Translations under genes and position numbers: made by a program
The notes under the pieces: generated by a model
What the model was told of the DNA's origin: nothing
Seen by the model: only the letters and a program-made list of their open reading frames with translations
Databases searched by the model: none
In this document: one piece after another, positions 8,877 to 16,996 of the stretch
Position numbering within the stretch: position 1 is the stretch's first letter
Layout: each line of letters starts with the position of its first letter
DNA from: Mucilaginibacter daejeonensis
Lineage (GTDB): Bacteria; Bacteroidota; Bacteroidia; Sphingobacteriales; Sphingobacteriaceae
Assembly: GCF_020783335.1 (NCBI RefSeq)
Contig: NZ_CP086068.1
Location: 2,666,001-2,730,000 of the forward strand
Direction: 5' to 3'
DNA: 64,000 bases

Positions 8877-8949
8877 ACCCCTTCCCTCAAAAAAGGGAAT
8901 AAAGGGATATTTGTTCATTAACATAAAACCCTCTCCTGCCGAGAGGGTT
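8875..8949. repeat. Paired palindromic intergenic element, hisG/hisD junction
   Basis: It begins at the hisG stop codon and ends 12 bases before the hisD ATG. The left half contains TTCCCT and AGGGAA as a small hairpin; the right half is a perfect 9-bp hairpin AACCCTCTC (8927-8935) with GAGAGGGTT (8941-8949). There is no T-run, so a terminator is unlikely. It resembles in layout the C-rich pairs further down the operon. Confidence 0.6.
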
Positions 8950-8960
8950 GAGAGAGTGAT

Positions 8961-10250
8961 ATGTTAAAGACCTATAATTATGCCGACCTTGGCGCAGCCG
9001 ATATAGCCGCACTGGTGCAACGCAATGTTGACCCGGCCAATGAGATACGCACTGTAGTGGAGACCATTATTGCCAACGTACAGCAAAATGGTGATAACGC
9101 CCTCCTGGCCTACGCGCAACAATTTGATAAGGTAAAACTAGATAAACTTTACCTGGACAAGGCCGAGCTGGCCGAGATAGCCACTGCCCTGTTGCCTGAG
9201 CAACGTACTGCCCTTGAGGTGGCCTACCAAAATATTTGGAAGTTTCATGAAAGCCAGCTGAAGACCGAGGACAAGGTAGAGACCACACCCGGCGTTACCT
9301 GCTGGCGCGAGCTACGCCCGATCGAAAAGGTTGGCTTGTATATACCCGGTGGAACCGCCGTGTTGCCCAGCACCTTCTTGATGTTAGGCATACCGGCACG
9401 CATTGCAGGTTGCAAGCAGATCGTGGTTTGTTCGCCTCCGGGACAGAACGGTAAGGTGAACGCCTTTATAGCTTACGTGGCGCAGTTGCTCGATATCGAC
9501 CGCATTTATCTGGCAGGTGGTGCTCAGGCCATTGCTGCTATGGCTTATGGAACCCTAAGCATTACCAAAGTTGACAAGATATTTGGACCTGGAAACCAAT
9601 TTGTTACTAAGGCAAAGACCATCATCCAAAGCACCACGGTGACCGCCATTGATATGCCTGCTGGTCCATCAGAAGTATTGGTGATCGCTGATGAAACATC
9701 TACGCCGGCTTACATCGCTGCTGATCTTTTGGCTCAGGCCGAACACGGCATCGACAGCCAGAGCGTATTGGTAGCCACTAACGCAGAGGTAGTGGAGCAG
9801 ACCATTGCCGAGCTGGAAAAACAACTGCCGGTATTGCCCCGCGCTGAGATAGCTGCTCAGGCGATAGCTAACTCGTACGCGTTGATCGTGAATGACCTCA
9901 AAAAGGCAGTAGCCTTTAGCGACCTATACGCTCCTGAGCATTTGATACTCGCCACTGACAATTGGCAACAGATCACCGGCGACATCGTGAACGCAGGTTC
10001 GGTATTTTTGGGTAACCAAACCCCTGAAAGTGTAGGGGACTATGCTTCAGGCACCAATCATACATTGCCTACCAGCGGTTACGCCAGGGCTTACTCTGGT
10101 GTCTCGGTCGATTCGTTCGTTAAAAAGATCACTTTCCAGCATCTGACACCCGAGGGACTGCAAAATATAGGTCCGCATGTAGAGATACTGGCTGATCTGG
10201 AAGGTTTGCACGCGCACAGGAATGCTGTAGCGGTGAGGACACAACAATAA
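8961..10250 (+). CDS. hisD: Histidinol dehydrogenase
   Basis: Last two steps of histidine synthesis: oxidises L-histidinol to L-histidine with two NAD+. Its 429 residues match the family length. Visible are the NAD/substrate segment IDMPAGPSEVLVIADE, the zinc-ligand region LLAQAEHGIDSQS (Gln and His), the catalytic Glu-His pair in APEHLIL, and the C-terminal substrate loop with TNHTLPTSGYARAYSGVS. The enzyme is a cytosolic, zinc-dependent dimer. The second gene of the operon, it follows an 84-base gap filled by a palindromic element. Confidence 0.97.
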   Translation: MLKTYNYADLGAADIAALVQRNVDPANEIRTVVETIIANVQQNGDNALLAYAQQFDKVKLDKLYLDKAELAEIATALLPEQRTALEVAYQNIWKFHESQLKTEDKVETTPGVTCWRELRPIEKVGLYIPGGTAVLPSTFLMLGIPARIAGCKQIVVCSPPGQNGKVNAFIAYVAQLLDIDRIYLAGGAQAIAAMAYGTLSITKVDKIFGPGNQFVTKAKTIIQSTTVTAIDMPAGPSEVLVIADETSTPAYIAADLLAQAEHGIDSQSVLVATNAEVVEQTIAELEKQLPVLPRAEIAAQAIANSYALIVNDLKKAVAFSDLYAPEHLILATDNWQQITGDIVNAGSVFLGNQTPESVGDYASGTNHTLPTSGYARAYSGVSVDSFVKKITFQHLTPEGLQNIGPHVEILADLEGLHAHRNAVAVRTQQ

Positions 10251-10257
10251 CTATCAA

Positions 10258-10349
10258 CTCCGCCATCGCCAAGAATGAAGCGTTCTCTGGCCTATGAATA
10301 TCCGATTTTCTGGCCCTCTTCAGAGGTTGCTTCATTTCTCGCAATGACG
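10258..10349. repeat. Inverted-pair repeat, hisD/hisC junction
   Basis: The left unit (10262-10292, GCCATCGCCAAGAATGAAGC onward) and the right unit (10312-10348) are inverted, diverged copies: the right unit on the minus strand reads GTCATTGCGAGAAATGAAGC onward. This GTCATTGCGAGAAATGAAGC-type repeat is of a kind often seen between genes in Sphingobacteriaceae genomes (from general knowledge). It carries no ORF. Confidence 0.6.
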
Positions 10350-10367
10350 CTAAAGCTTTAAATACTA

Positions 10368-11414
10368 ATGTTCGACATTAATAAAATACTTCGACCAAAC
10401 ATCAAAACACTCAAGCCATACTCATCCGCACGTGATGAGTTTCAGGGCGAGGCCAGTGTTTATTTGGATGCCAACGAGAATGCCTTTGGCTCTCCCTTGG
10501 CAACCAATTATAATCGCTACCCAGATCCATTGCAATACGCTGTTAAAAGGCGCTTGATGGAGATCAAGGGTGTGCCTATCCGCAATATATTTTTGGGCAA
10601 TGGCAGTGATGAGGCTATAGATATCCTATTCCGCAGCTTTTGTACGCCCGGGGTAGACAATGTGATCCTAGTGCCGCCAACTTACGGTATGTACGAGGTA
10701 TCGGCCAATATCAATGATGTGGCTACCCGCAAGGTGAACCTTACAACTGAGTATCAGCTTGACCTGGATGGCATAGCTGAAGCGATAGATGACCATACGA
10801 AGCTGATTTTCATTTGCTCACCTAATAACCCTACCGGTAACTCGATAGAGCGCGCCGACATCGAAACGCTGCTAGCCAACTTTAAAGGTATCGTGGTGGT
10901 GGATGAAGCCTACATCAATTTTAGCCGCCAAAAGAGCTTTATACAAGAGCTTACCGAATACGCTAACTTAGTGGTATTGCAAACGCTCTCTAAAGCGTGG
11001 GGACTGGCAGGTTTACGTGTGGGTATGGCCTTTGCCAGCGAAGAGATCATTGAGGTGATGAATCGGGTGAAGCCACCTTACAACATCAACGAGGCCTCAC
11101 AGCAACTGGCGTTAGAAGCTTTGCAGAACATAGAACAGATAAATGCCTGGATTAAAGAGACCTTGACTGAACGGGATAAACTCGTACTTCAATTGAAAGA
11201 CCTCAGTTTTGTGACCGAGATCTATCCTTCGGATGCGAACTTTATCCTGGTGAAAACCACTGATGCCAGAGGTATATATGACTATTTGGTGAGCAACGGC
11301 ATCATCGTGCGCGACCGTTCTAAAGTGGAACTTTGCGAAGGTTCGATACGCATAACGATAGGCACCCCGCAGGAGAACGACACGCTGATCCAGACCTTAA
11401 AGAATTTTAAATGA
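10368..11414 (+). CDS. hisC: Histidinol-phosphate aminotransferase
   Basis: PLP-dependent class I/II aminotransferase converting imidazole-acetol phosphate and glutamate to histidinol phosphate. The 348 residues match the family. Visible motifs are [10 protein letters not shown] near the start, SPNNPTGN for the substrate and cofactor Asn, [10 protein letters not shown] with the PLP-binding Asp and Tyr, [14 protein letters not shown] with the Schiff-base Lys, and the C-terminal Arg region [10 protein letters not shown]. Its stop overlaps the hisB start by four bases (ATGA), implying translational coupling. Confidence 0.96.
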   Translation: MFDINKILRPNIKTLKPYSSARDEFQGEASVYLDANENAFGSPLATNYNRYPDPLQYAVKRRLMEIKGVPIRNIFLGNGSDEAIDILFRSFCTPGVDNVILVPPTYGMYEVSANINDVATRKVNLTTEYQLDLDGIAEAIDDHTKLIFICSPNNPTGNSIERADIETLLANFKGIVVVDEAYINFSRQKSFIQELTEYANLVVLQTLSKAWGLAGLRVGMAFASEEIIEVMNRVKPPYNINEASQQLALEALQNIEQINAWIKETLTERDKLVLQLKDLSFVTEIYPSDANFILVKTTDARGIYDYLVSNGIIVRDRSKVELCEGSIRITIGTPQENDTLIQTLKNFK

Positions 11415-12553
11415 GCAGGAAAATATTATTCATTGACCGCGACGGCACCATGATCAGCGAATGTGCCGATGAACAGATCGACTCGTTCAATAAATTGGAG
11501 TTCTACCCCGGCGCACTCACTTACCTGCCACGCATTGCTAAAGAGCTGGACTACGAGCTGGTGATGGTGACCAACCAGGACGGGCTGGGTACTATCTCAC
11601 ACCCTGAGGAAAATTTTTTCCCGGTGCATGACCTCATCATGAAGACCTTTGCCAACGAAGGTGTCACCTTTGCGGCCACCTTCATTGACCGCACCTTTGC
11701 GGCCGACAATTTACCGACCCGCAAGCCGGGCACCGCCATGCTGACCGGGTACTTTGACACGGAGAAATATGACCTTGCCAATTCATTCGTTATCGGCGAT
11801 CGCTTGAACGATGTATTACTGGCTAAAAATTTAGGCGCCAAAGCCATTTGGCTGAATAGCGGCATGGGTATGGGCGCCCAGGAATTCACCGAAGAACAAC
11901 TACAGGCGATCAGCACCACCGTGGCGATCAAGACCACTGATTGGCAAAAGATATATGAGTTCCTGAAAGTGGGTAAGCGTGTAGTAGAACATCGTCGTAC
12001 CACCAAAGAGACCGATATCTTCATCCGCATTGACCTTGACGGTACCGGCGAGGCCAAAGTTAAGACCGGTCTGCATTTTTTTGACCACATGCTTGACCAA
12101 ATAGCCCGTCACGGCAGTATCGACCTGGAAATAGAAGCCAATGGCGACCTGCATATCGATGAACATCACACCATTGAAGATACCGGCATTGCCCTTGGCG
12201 AAGCCATGGCCGTGGCCTTAGGCAACAAGCGAGGTATAGAGCGGTACGGATTTTGCCTTCCTATGGACGATTGCCTAGCGCAGGCGGCCATCGATTTTGG
12301 CGGCCGCAACTGGCTGATGTGGGAGGCTGACTTCAAACGCGAAAAGGTGGGCGATATGCCAACAGAGATGTTCTATCACTTTTTCAAGTCGTTCACCGAT
12401 GCAGCTAAGGCTAACCTGAATATCAAGGCCGAAGGCTATAACGAGCACCATAAGATCGAGGCTATATTTAAGGCCTTTGCCAAAGCCATTAAAATGGCCG
12501 TAAGGCGTGATGTTAACAATATGGTTTTACCAAGCACCAAGGGAGTGCTTTAA
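11411..12553 (+). CDS. hisB: Bifunctional histidinol-phosphatase / imidazoleglycerol-phosphate dehydratase
   Basis: 380 residues with two enzymes. Residues 1-165 are a HAD-family histidinol-phosphate phosphatase ([11 protein letters not shown] with two catalytic Asp, [19 protein letters not shown]). Residues about 185-380 are imidazoleglycerol-phosphate dehydratase, with manganese-binding histidine motifs [28 protein letters not shown] and [11 protein letters not shown]. Together they catalyse steps 6 and 8 of the pathway. The fused form is the usual one in Bacteroidota and enterobacteria. Its stop codon runs directly into the C-rich repeat that separates it from hisH. Confidence 0.97.
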   Translation: MSRKILFIDRDGTMISECADEQIDSFNKLEFYPGALTYLPRIAKELDYELVMVTNQDGLGTISHPEENFFPVHDLIMKTFANEGVTFAATFIDRTFAADNLPTRKPGTAMLTGYFDTEKYDLANSFVIGDRLNDVLLAKNLGAKAIWLNSGMGMGAQEFTEEQLQAISTTVAIKTTDWQKIYEFLKVGKRVVEHRRTTKETDIFIRIDLDGTGEAKVKTGLHFFDHMLDQIARHGSIDLEIEANGDLHIDEHHTIEDTGIALGEAMAVALGNKRGIERYGFCLPMDDCLAQAAIDFGGRNWLMWEADFKREKVGDMPTEMFYHFFKSFTDAAKANLNIKAEGYNEHHKIEAIFKAFAKAIKMAVRRDVNNMVLPSTKGVL

Positions 12554-12673
12554 CCCCCCAGCCCCCTGAAGGGGGAGTTTCTATACAACATGGAAGAACT
12601 TATTAACGATCAAGATCCGGAATCGAACGCTCGACAAGACATTCAGCTCCCCCTTCAGGGGGCCGGGGGGATA
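12551..12673. repeat. C-rich paired inverted element carrying the hisH start
   Basis: The left arm starts at the hisB stop (12551-12580; CCCCCCAGCCCCCTGAAG then GGGGGAG). The right arm (12646-12672; CTCCCCCTTCAGGGGG then CCGGGGGG) is its inverted copy. Each arm can also fold on itself (CCCCCTGAAGGGGG). The 65-base interior has no similarity I can see to the DUF559 ORF of the matching element at 14012-14452. The element spans exactly from the hisB stop to the conserved N-terminus of HisH. Confidence 0.8.
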
Positions 12674-13258
12674 GGAATAGTACGTTACGGCGCGGGCAAT
12701 ATCTTCTCGCTTACTTCGGCGCTTGATCGGTTGAGCATCGCTTACGGTATGGTACATACTGAGGATGACCTGAAACAGTTCGACCGTTACATTATACCGG
12801 GTGTTGGTCATGCCGGCGCGGCCATGCAAAAATTGGATAGTACCGGATTGGTACCTGCTATTAAGGCACTTAACAAACCTACCTTAGGTATATGTGTAGG
12901 TATGCAGCTCATGACGGCCTACTCCGAAGAAGGCGACGCCGACCTGCTGAACATCTTCCCTAACCGCACGCTTAAGTTCAAAGAAGCTGCCGGTTATAAG
13001 GTTCCTCACACCGGTTGGAACCGCGTTCATCAGGAAAAAGAAGGTCCTTTATTTGATGGTATCCCTGATAATACGCACTTTTACTATGTGCATTCGTATT
13101 ATATCGAGTTCGATCCCACATACACATTGGCATCCACCGATCATAGCCTTAAATATTCGGCATCGATCTGGCGTGACAATTTTTACGGCGTACAGTTCCA
13201 TCCCGAAAAGTCGGGGGTTCATGGCGAACGCCTGCTAACTAATTTTTCAAAACTATAG
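12590..13258 (+). CDS. hisH: Imidazole glycerol phosphate synthase, glutaminase subunit, with element-derived N-terminus
   Basis: Glutamine amidotransferase that supplies ammonia to HisF. Class I features are visible: the nucleophile Cys in LGICVGMQLM, and the His-Glu pair in GVQFHPEKSG. The conserved protein begins GIGIVRYGAGN at about residue 27. The first 26 residues come from the C-rich repeat element (residues QLPLQGAGG encode its right arm). No in-frame ATG, GTG or TTG lies between the repeat and the conserved start, where an ATA occupies the expected place, so ATG 12590 inside the element appears to be the only start. Length without the extension is about 196, normal for the family. 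HisA follows after six bases. Confidence 0.93.
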   Translation: MEELINDQDPESNARQDIQLPLQGAGGIGIVRYGAGNIFSLTSALDRLSIAYGMVHTEDDLKQFDRYIIPGVGHAGAAMQKLDSTGLVPAIKALNKPTLGICVGMQLMTAYSEEGDADLLNIFPNRTLKFKEAAGYKVPHTGWNRVHQEKEGPLFDGIPDNTHFYYVHSYYIEFDPTYTLASTDHSLKYSASIWRDNFYGVQFHPEKSGVHGERLLTNFSKL

Positions 13259-13264
13259 AAAGAA

Positions 13265-14014
13265 ATGTACATTATTCCTGCTGTTGATATACTTGACAAA
13301 AAGGTGGTACGCCTGCGCGAAGGCAACTACGATGATGTTACCCGCTACGACGTAAGCCTCGAGGAAATGATCGAGCGCTACCGCTCCATCGGTACAGAGC
13401 TGATCCACATCATCGACCTAAACGGCGCCAAAGGTGATTTCAGCAACCAGCAATACCTGTTCGATGTGATCAAACGTACCGACATGAAAATCCAGTATGG
13501 TGGCGGCATCCGCAGCATTGATAAGGTTAAGGAACTGACCGATGCCGGTGTGGCCCGTGTGATCGTGGGTACGCAAGCGATCACCAACCCTACCTTTTTG
13601 GATGAGCTGGCCAAAGCCATGTGTGGCGGCACCAAATGCTCAGACCAAGTGGTAATAGCCATCGACGTGCTGGATGAGGTGATCAAATACTCCGGCTGGA
13701 TGGAAAGCTCGCCCATTAAACTGATCGATTATATTGACCGTTGCCTGCACTTAGGCTTTTACCGCTTCCTGTGTACCGACATTAACAAGGACGGCAAGCT
13801 GGGCGGCGCAGGCGTCGAGCTATACAAAAAACTATTGGACCACTCTCCTTTCATCAAACTGATCGCCTCAGGCGGTGTAAGTTCAATGAAAGATATTGAC
13901 GAGTTGTGCAAGATCAAGGTAGAAAGCTGTGTAGTAGGTAAAGCCATTTACGAAGAGCGCATCACCATCGAGGATGTAAAGAACTGGAATTTGAAGTCGC
14001 TGATCAGCATATAA
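13265..14014 (+). CDS. hisA: ProFAR isomerase (phosphoribosylformimino-AICAR-phosphate isomerase)
   Basis: TIM-barrel isomerase for step 4. Its 249 residues are close to family length. The catalytic Asp of strand 1 is in IIPAVDILDKKVVRL, the second catalytic Asp in VVIAIDVLDE, and phosphate-binding Gly motifs are YGGGIRS and LIASGGVSSM. Its stop codon is followed immediately by the left C-rich arm of the DUF559 element. The six-base gap after hisH suggests coupled translation. Confidence 0.95.
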   Translation: MYIIPAVDILDKKVVRLREGNYDDVTRYDVSLEEMIERYRSIGTELIHIIDLNGAKGDFSNQQYLFDVIKRTDMKIQYGGGIRSIDKVKELTDAGVARVIVGTQAITNPTFLDELAKAMCGGTKCSDQVVIAIDVLDEVIKYSGWMESSPIKLIDYIDRCLHLGFYRFLCTDINKDGKLGGAGVELYKKLLDHSPFIKLIASGGVSSMKDIDELCKIKVESCVVGKAIYEERITIEDVKNWNLKSLISI

Positions 14015-14452
14015 CCCCCCAGCCCCCTGAAGGGGGAGTTTTGGATGATACCCACAAATTTCGAGCGGATGAAAAAGCGCTTGTTTCTTGGTGCGGCACC
14101 TGAAATATTTGCTAATGCAAAAGCATTGCGATATAATATGACGCCTGCTGAAACTGCATTATGGTTCCATCTCAAAGCTGGGTTATTAGGAGCACGGTTC
14201 AGGAGGCAACATCCATTGGGGCAATATATTGCCGACTTTTATTGTCACAGGTTCAAGTTAGTTATTGAAGTGGATGGCAGTATACATCATTTACCCGAGG
14301 TAGCGGCTAACGACATAGAAAAAGAACTTTATTTGAAAGAACGCGGTTTAAAAGTATTGCGATTTACTAATAAACAGGTCTTTAACAATATCAATTCTGT
14401 TTTGGAAGAAATAAAGCGACATAGCGGCTCCCCCTTTAGGGGGCGGGGGGGG
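14012..14452 (+). mobile_element. DUF559 endonuclease element with C-rich inverted arms, inserted between hisA and hisF
   Basis: The left arm (14012-14040) begins at the hisA TAA and is the same sequence as the hisB/hisH left arm through CCCCCCAGCCCCCTGAAG and GGGGGAG. The right arm (14427-14452; GCTCCCCCTTTAGGGGG then CGGGGGGG) is the inverse and ends directly at a TTG that begins the conserved HisF sequence. Between them lies a DUF559 ORF of about 127 codons. The cargo is visibly more AT-rich than the his genes around it. No target-site duplication is obvious. Calling this mobile is inference from the shared arms, the cargo and the three separate sites in one operon. Confidence 0.65.
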
Positions 14453-15202
14453 TTGGCAAAAAGGATCATCCCCTGCCTCGACGTGAAGGACGGACGCACC
14501 GTAAAAGGCATCAACTTTGTTGACCTGCGCGATGCGGGCGACCCGGTAGAACTGGCCTGGAACTATTCGCAGCAAGGCGCTGACGAATTGGTATTCCTGG
14601 ACATCACTGCTACCCACGAGCGCCGCAAGACCACCGTAGAGATGGTGAAAGCCGTGGCCCGGCAGATCAATATCCCGTTCACTATTGGCGGTGGCATCAA
14701 TGAAATAGCTGATGCTGATGCACTGCTCAATGCCGGTGCCGATAAGATCAGTATCAATTCGGCGGCGGTACGTAACCCGGGACTGATAGAGGAACTGGCC
14801 AAAGCATTTGGTGTGCAGTTCGTGGTGGTGGCGGTAGATACCAAACATATTGGTAATACCAATCTGGTGCATTTAAGTGGTGGCCGTATAGCTACTGAAC
14901 TGGAAACACTGGACTGGATCAAAGAGGCCGAAAGCCGTGGAGCCGGCGAGATATTGCTGACATCGATGGACCACGACGGAACCAAGGCCGGATTTGACAA
15001 CACTTTGCTCAAAGTAGTGAACGATGCCGTGAACATCCCGGTGATCGCCTCGGGTGGTGCCGGTAATAAACAGCATTTTGTCGACGTGTTCGAGCGCACC
15101 AATGTGGATGCTGCTTTGGCCGCCTCGGTGTTCCACTACGGCGAGATACTGATACCCGACCTTAAAGACGTGCTACGTGGAAATAAAATTGAGGTTAGAT
15201 AA
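14045..15202 (+). CDS. hisF: DUF559 endonuclease-like domain in frame with imidazole glycerol phosphate synthase cyclase HisF
   Basis: One open frame of 385 residues. Residues 1-125 are a DUF559 (PF04480, Vsr/PD-(D/E)XK-like) domain: [29 protein letters not shown] (Asp64), [11 protein letters not shown] (Glu75, Asp77), and [12 protein letters not shown]. Residues about 126-136 ([11 protein letters not shown]) are encoded by the right repeat arm. From Leu137 on it is a complete HisF TIM barrel with catalytic Asp in [10 protein letters not shown] and [10 protein letters not shown], making IGP and AICAR with HisH. HisF alone would start at TTG 14453 (249 residues, normal length), so a fusion protein, separate HisF by internal initiation, or both are possible. 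No stop separates the two parts. Confidence 0.9.
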   Translation: MIPTNFERMKKRLFLGAAPEIFANAKALRYNMTPAETALWFHLKAGLLGARFRRQHPLGQYIADFYCHRFKLVIEVDGSIHHLPEVAANDIEKELYLKERGLKVLRFTNKQVFNNINSVLEEIKRHSGSPFRGRGGLAKRIIPCLDVKDGRTVKGINFVDLRDAGDPVELAWNYSQQGADELVFLDITATHERRKTTVEMVKAVARQINIPFTIGGGINEIADADALLNAGADKISINSAAVRNPGLIEELAKAFGVQFVVVAVDTKHIGNTNLVHLSGGRIATELETLDWIKEAESRGAGEILLTSMDHDGTKAGFDNTLLKVVNDAVNIPVIASGGAGNKQHFVDVFERTNVDAALAASVFHYGEILIPDLKDVLRGNKIEVR

Positions 15203-15218
15203 GATAACAAAAAACATC

Positions 15219-15254
15219 ATGTCATCGCGAACGCTCGAACGGTTTTGATGACAT
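15219..15254. repeat. Short inverted repeat, hisF/hisIE junction
   Basis: Perfect 8-bp arms ATGTCATC (15219-15226) and GATGACAT (15247-15254) around a 20-base loop. The gap between hisF and hisIE (66 bases) otherwise holds nothing recognisable. Confidence 0.5.
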
Positions 15255-15268
15255 AGCATATAGATCAA

Positions 15269-15886
15269 ATGAATATCGATTTTACCAAATCACCTGATGG
15301 GCTTGTCCCGGTGATCATACAGGACAACCAGACCCTCGAGGTATTAATGCTGGGGTACATGGACCAAGCGGCCTATGACAAGACCGTACAGGACAATATT
15401 GTCACCTTTTATTCACGCTCTAAGCAGCGCTTATGGACCAAGGGCGAGACCAGTAACAACTTCCTGCATGTAAAAAGTATTCATATTGACTGCGATAACG
15501 ATACCATACTGATCAAGGCCAAACCCGATGGCCCTACCTGCCATACCGGCGAACGCAGCTGCTTTAAGACTGAACATGGTCAAAACTTCATCTTTGAGTT
15601 GGAAAATATCATTGCTGATCGCTATGCCAACCCGGTAGAGGGGTCGTATGTCAATAAGCTCCGCAAAAAAGGACTGAACAAGATCGCGCAAAAGGTCGGC
15701 GAAGAAGGTGTTGAGACCGTGATCGCTGCTTTAGCCGAAACTGAAACCGACCTGATCAACGAATCATCTGATCTGGTATTCCACCTACTGGTATTATTGC
15801 GCGAAAAAGGCTTAAGCTTAGAGACCATCGCCAAAAACCTGGAGAAAAGACATGCCCCCCAGCCCTCTGAAGGGGGAGCTGAATAG
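15269..15886 (+). CDS. hisIE: Bifunctional phosphoribosyl-AMP cyclohydrolase / phosphoribosyl-ATP pyrophosphatase
   Basis: Steps 2 and 3 of histidine synthesis in one 205-residue protein. The HisI half (1-110) shows the metal sites in VKSIHIDCDNDT and the cysteines GPTCHTGERSCF. The HisE half (about 115-195) shows the MazG-like helices, with KVGEEGVETVIAALAE. The last ten residues, APQPSEGGAE, are encoded by the left arm of a C-rich repeat, and the TAG stop lies just inside the element, so the native C-terminus seems to have been replaced. It is the last biosynthetic gene of the operon. Confidence 0.96.
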   Translation: MNIDFTKSPDGLVPVIIQDNQTLEVLMLGYMDQAAYDKTVQDNIVTFYSRSKQRLWTKGETSNNFLHVKSIHIDCDNDTILIKAKPDGPTCHTGERSCFKTEHGQNFIFELENIIADRYANPVEGSYVNKLRKKGLNKIAQKVGEEGVETVIAALAETETDLINESSDLVFHLLVLLREKGLSLETIAKNLEKRHAPQPSEGGAE

Positions 15887-15957
15887 TCGGCGGTATGTAT
15901 TTGATACAATAAAAGATCGGTCACAAAGAAAACGCCCCTTTAAGGGAGCTGGAGGGT
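15854..15957. repeat. C-rich paired inverted element, hisIE/WD40 junction
   Basis: The left arm 15854-15880 (CCCCCCAGCCCTCTGAAG then GGGGGAG) lies within the hisIE coding end. The right arm 15933-15957 (CGCCCCTTTAAGGGAGCTGG, then AGGGT) is a more decayed inverse copy and abuts the ATG at 15958. The interior of about 50 bases has no ORF. It is the same family as the elements at 12551-12673 and 14012-14452. Confidence 0.72.
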
Positions 15958-16860
15958 ATGGAAGCAAAAAAAGCATTTGAACTGACTGGCCACAGCAATC
16001 CAATATTTGCGTTGGAGCTGTCGCAAAAGCCGGGAATATTGTTCAGCGCCGGTAACGATAAGGGCGTGGTAGAATGGAGCCTTGAAAAGCAAGCCTTTAT
16101 CAAGGTAATGTTTCCGGTACCCGCCTCTGTGTATGCAGTGCACTGCCCTGAAGGCTACCCTTTAATGTTCGTGGGTATGCGCAGCGGCCAGGTGCTGGCG
16201 TTCAACTTCATCGAGCAAAAGATCACCCATAAACTCAACAAGCACCTTAAACCAATATTTGACATCAAGGCAGTGACCAGCAAAGGTGAGCTGCTGGTGG
16301 CCAGTGAAGATGGCACGGTAAGCGTGTGGAGCTTGACCTCAATGGAGCTTTTACACACGATCACCGTATCGCACGATACGGTGCGTTCTATCGCCATCTC
16401 GCCCGTCGATACACAAGTGGCCTTCGGCTGCCGTGATAATGCCGTGTACGTTTATCAATTGACCGATTACGCACCTGTTAGTACACTGCGCGAGCACACT
16501 ATGGCGGTGTTCACTGTTCAATATTCGCCTGACGGTCAGTATCTACTCTCCGGTGCACGTGACGCCCAGATCAAGGTTTGGGATACTGCCGCGCTTGCCT
16601 TAAAGCATAGCATACCTGCGCACATGTTCGCGGTTAACCACATACTATTTCACCCATCCCGCCCCTACTTCGCCTCAGCCAGTATGGATAAAAGCATCAA
16701 GATCTGGGGTGCTGATGATATGAAGCTATACAAGGTCATCAGCCGTGAAAAAGGCATGCCTTCGCATGTGCTTTCAGTGAATAAATTGGCCTGGAACGGT
16801 GACCAGTTGCTATCCACCAGCGACGATAAACGCATTATTGCGTGGGATATCGAATTTTAA
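15958..16860 (+). CDS. WD40 repeat protein
   Basis: 300 residues made almost wholly of seven WD40-like beta-propeller blades of about 40 residues. Blade endings are visible as GVVEWSL, GTVSVWSL, AQIKVWDT, KSIKIWGA and RIIAWDIEF, and blade starts as GHSNPIFALE and EHTMAVFTVQYSPDGQYLLSGARD. There is no signal peptide or catalytic domain, so it is a cytoplasmic protein-interaction scaffold of unknown partner. The start ATG lies directly behind the right arm of a C-rich repeat, which gives it a G-rich upstream tract. It lies in line with the his operon and may be co-transcribed, but nothing ties it to histidine synthesis. Confidence 0.9.
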   Translation: MEAKKAFELTGHSNPIFALELSQKPGILFSAGNDKGVVEWSLEKQAFIKVMFPVPASVYAVHCPEGYPLMFVGMRSGQVLAFNFIEQKITHKLNKHLKPIFDIKAVTSKGELLVASEDGTVSVWSLTSMELLHTITVSHDTVRSIAISPVDTQVAFGCRDNAVYVYQLTDYAPVSTLREHTMAVFTVQYSPDGQYLLSGARDAQIKVWDTAALALKHSIPAHMFAVNHILFHPSRPYFASASMDKSIKIWGADDMKLYKVISREKGMPSHVLSVNKLAWNGDQLLSTSDDKRIIAWDIEF

Positions 16861-16884
16861 AGATCACAGGGGCACCAATTGACC

Positions 16885-16996
16885 TGTCATGCCGAACTTG
16901 TTCCGGCATCTTTCTGGACAGGTAGACGCATGAAGGACAACGACGAACGTTTATTTCATCTTGTCCATGAGATGCTGAAACAAGTTCAGCATGACC
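16885..16996. repeat. GTCATGCYGAACTTG-type inverted pair
   Basis: The left unit at 16885-16920 reads TGTCATGCCGAACTTGTTCC and on to TGGACA. The right unit at 16961-16996 on the minus strand reads GGTCATGCTGAACTTGTTTC and on to TGGACAA. The two are clear inverted copies around a 40-base interior. Repeats of this type are widespread between genes in Bacteroidota. A 64-codon frame across it is not a gene. Confidence 0.75.

Noticed and set aside
8405..8890. 161-codon minus-strand ORF opposite hisG
   Set aside because: Shadow frame; Ser/Thr-rich nonsense without homology.
8927..8949. Terminator between hisG and hisD
   Set aside because: The hairpin is strong but has no T-run, and it lies inside an operon; it fits better as an arm of an intergenic repeat.
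14329..15136. Minus-strand ORFs of up to 179 codons opposite hisF
   Set aside because: Shadows of the hisF frame; no recognisable domain.
15818..16143. Minus-strand ORFs across the hisIE/WD40 junction
   Set aside because: They read through both repeat arms and antisense to WD40; frames arise from the GC-rich arms.
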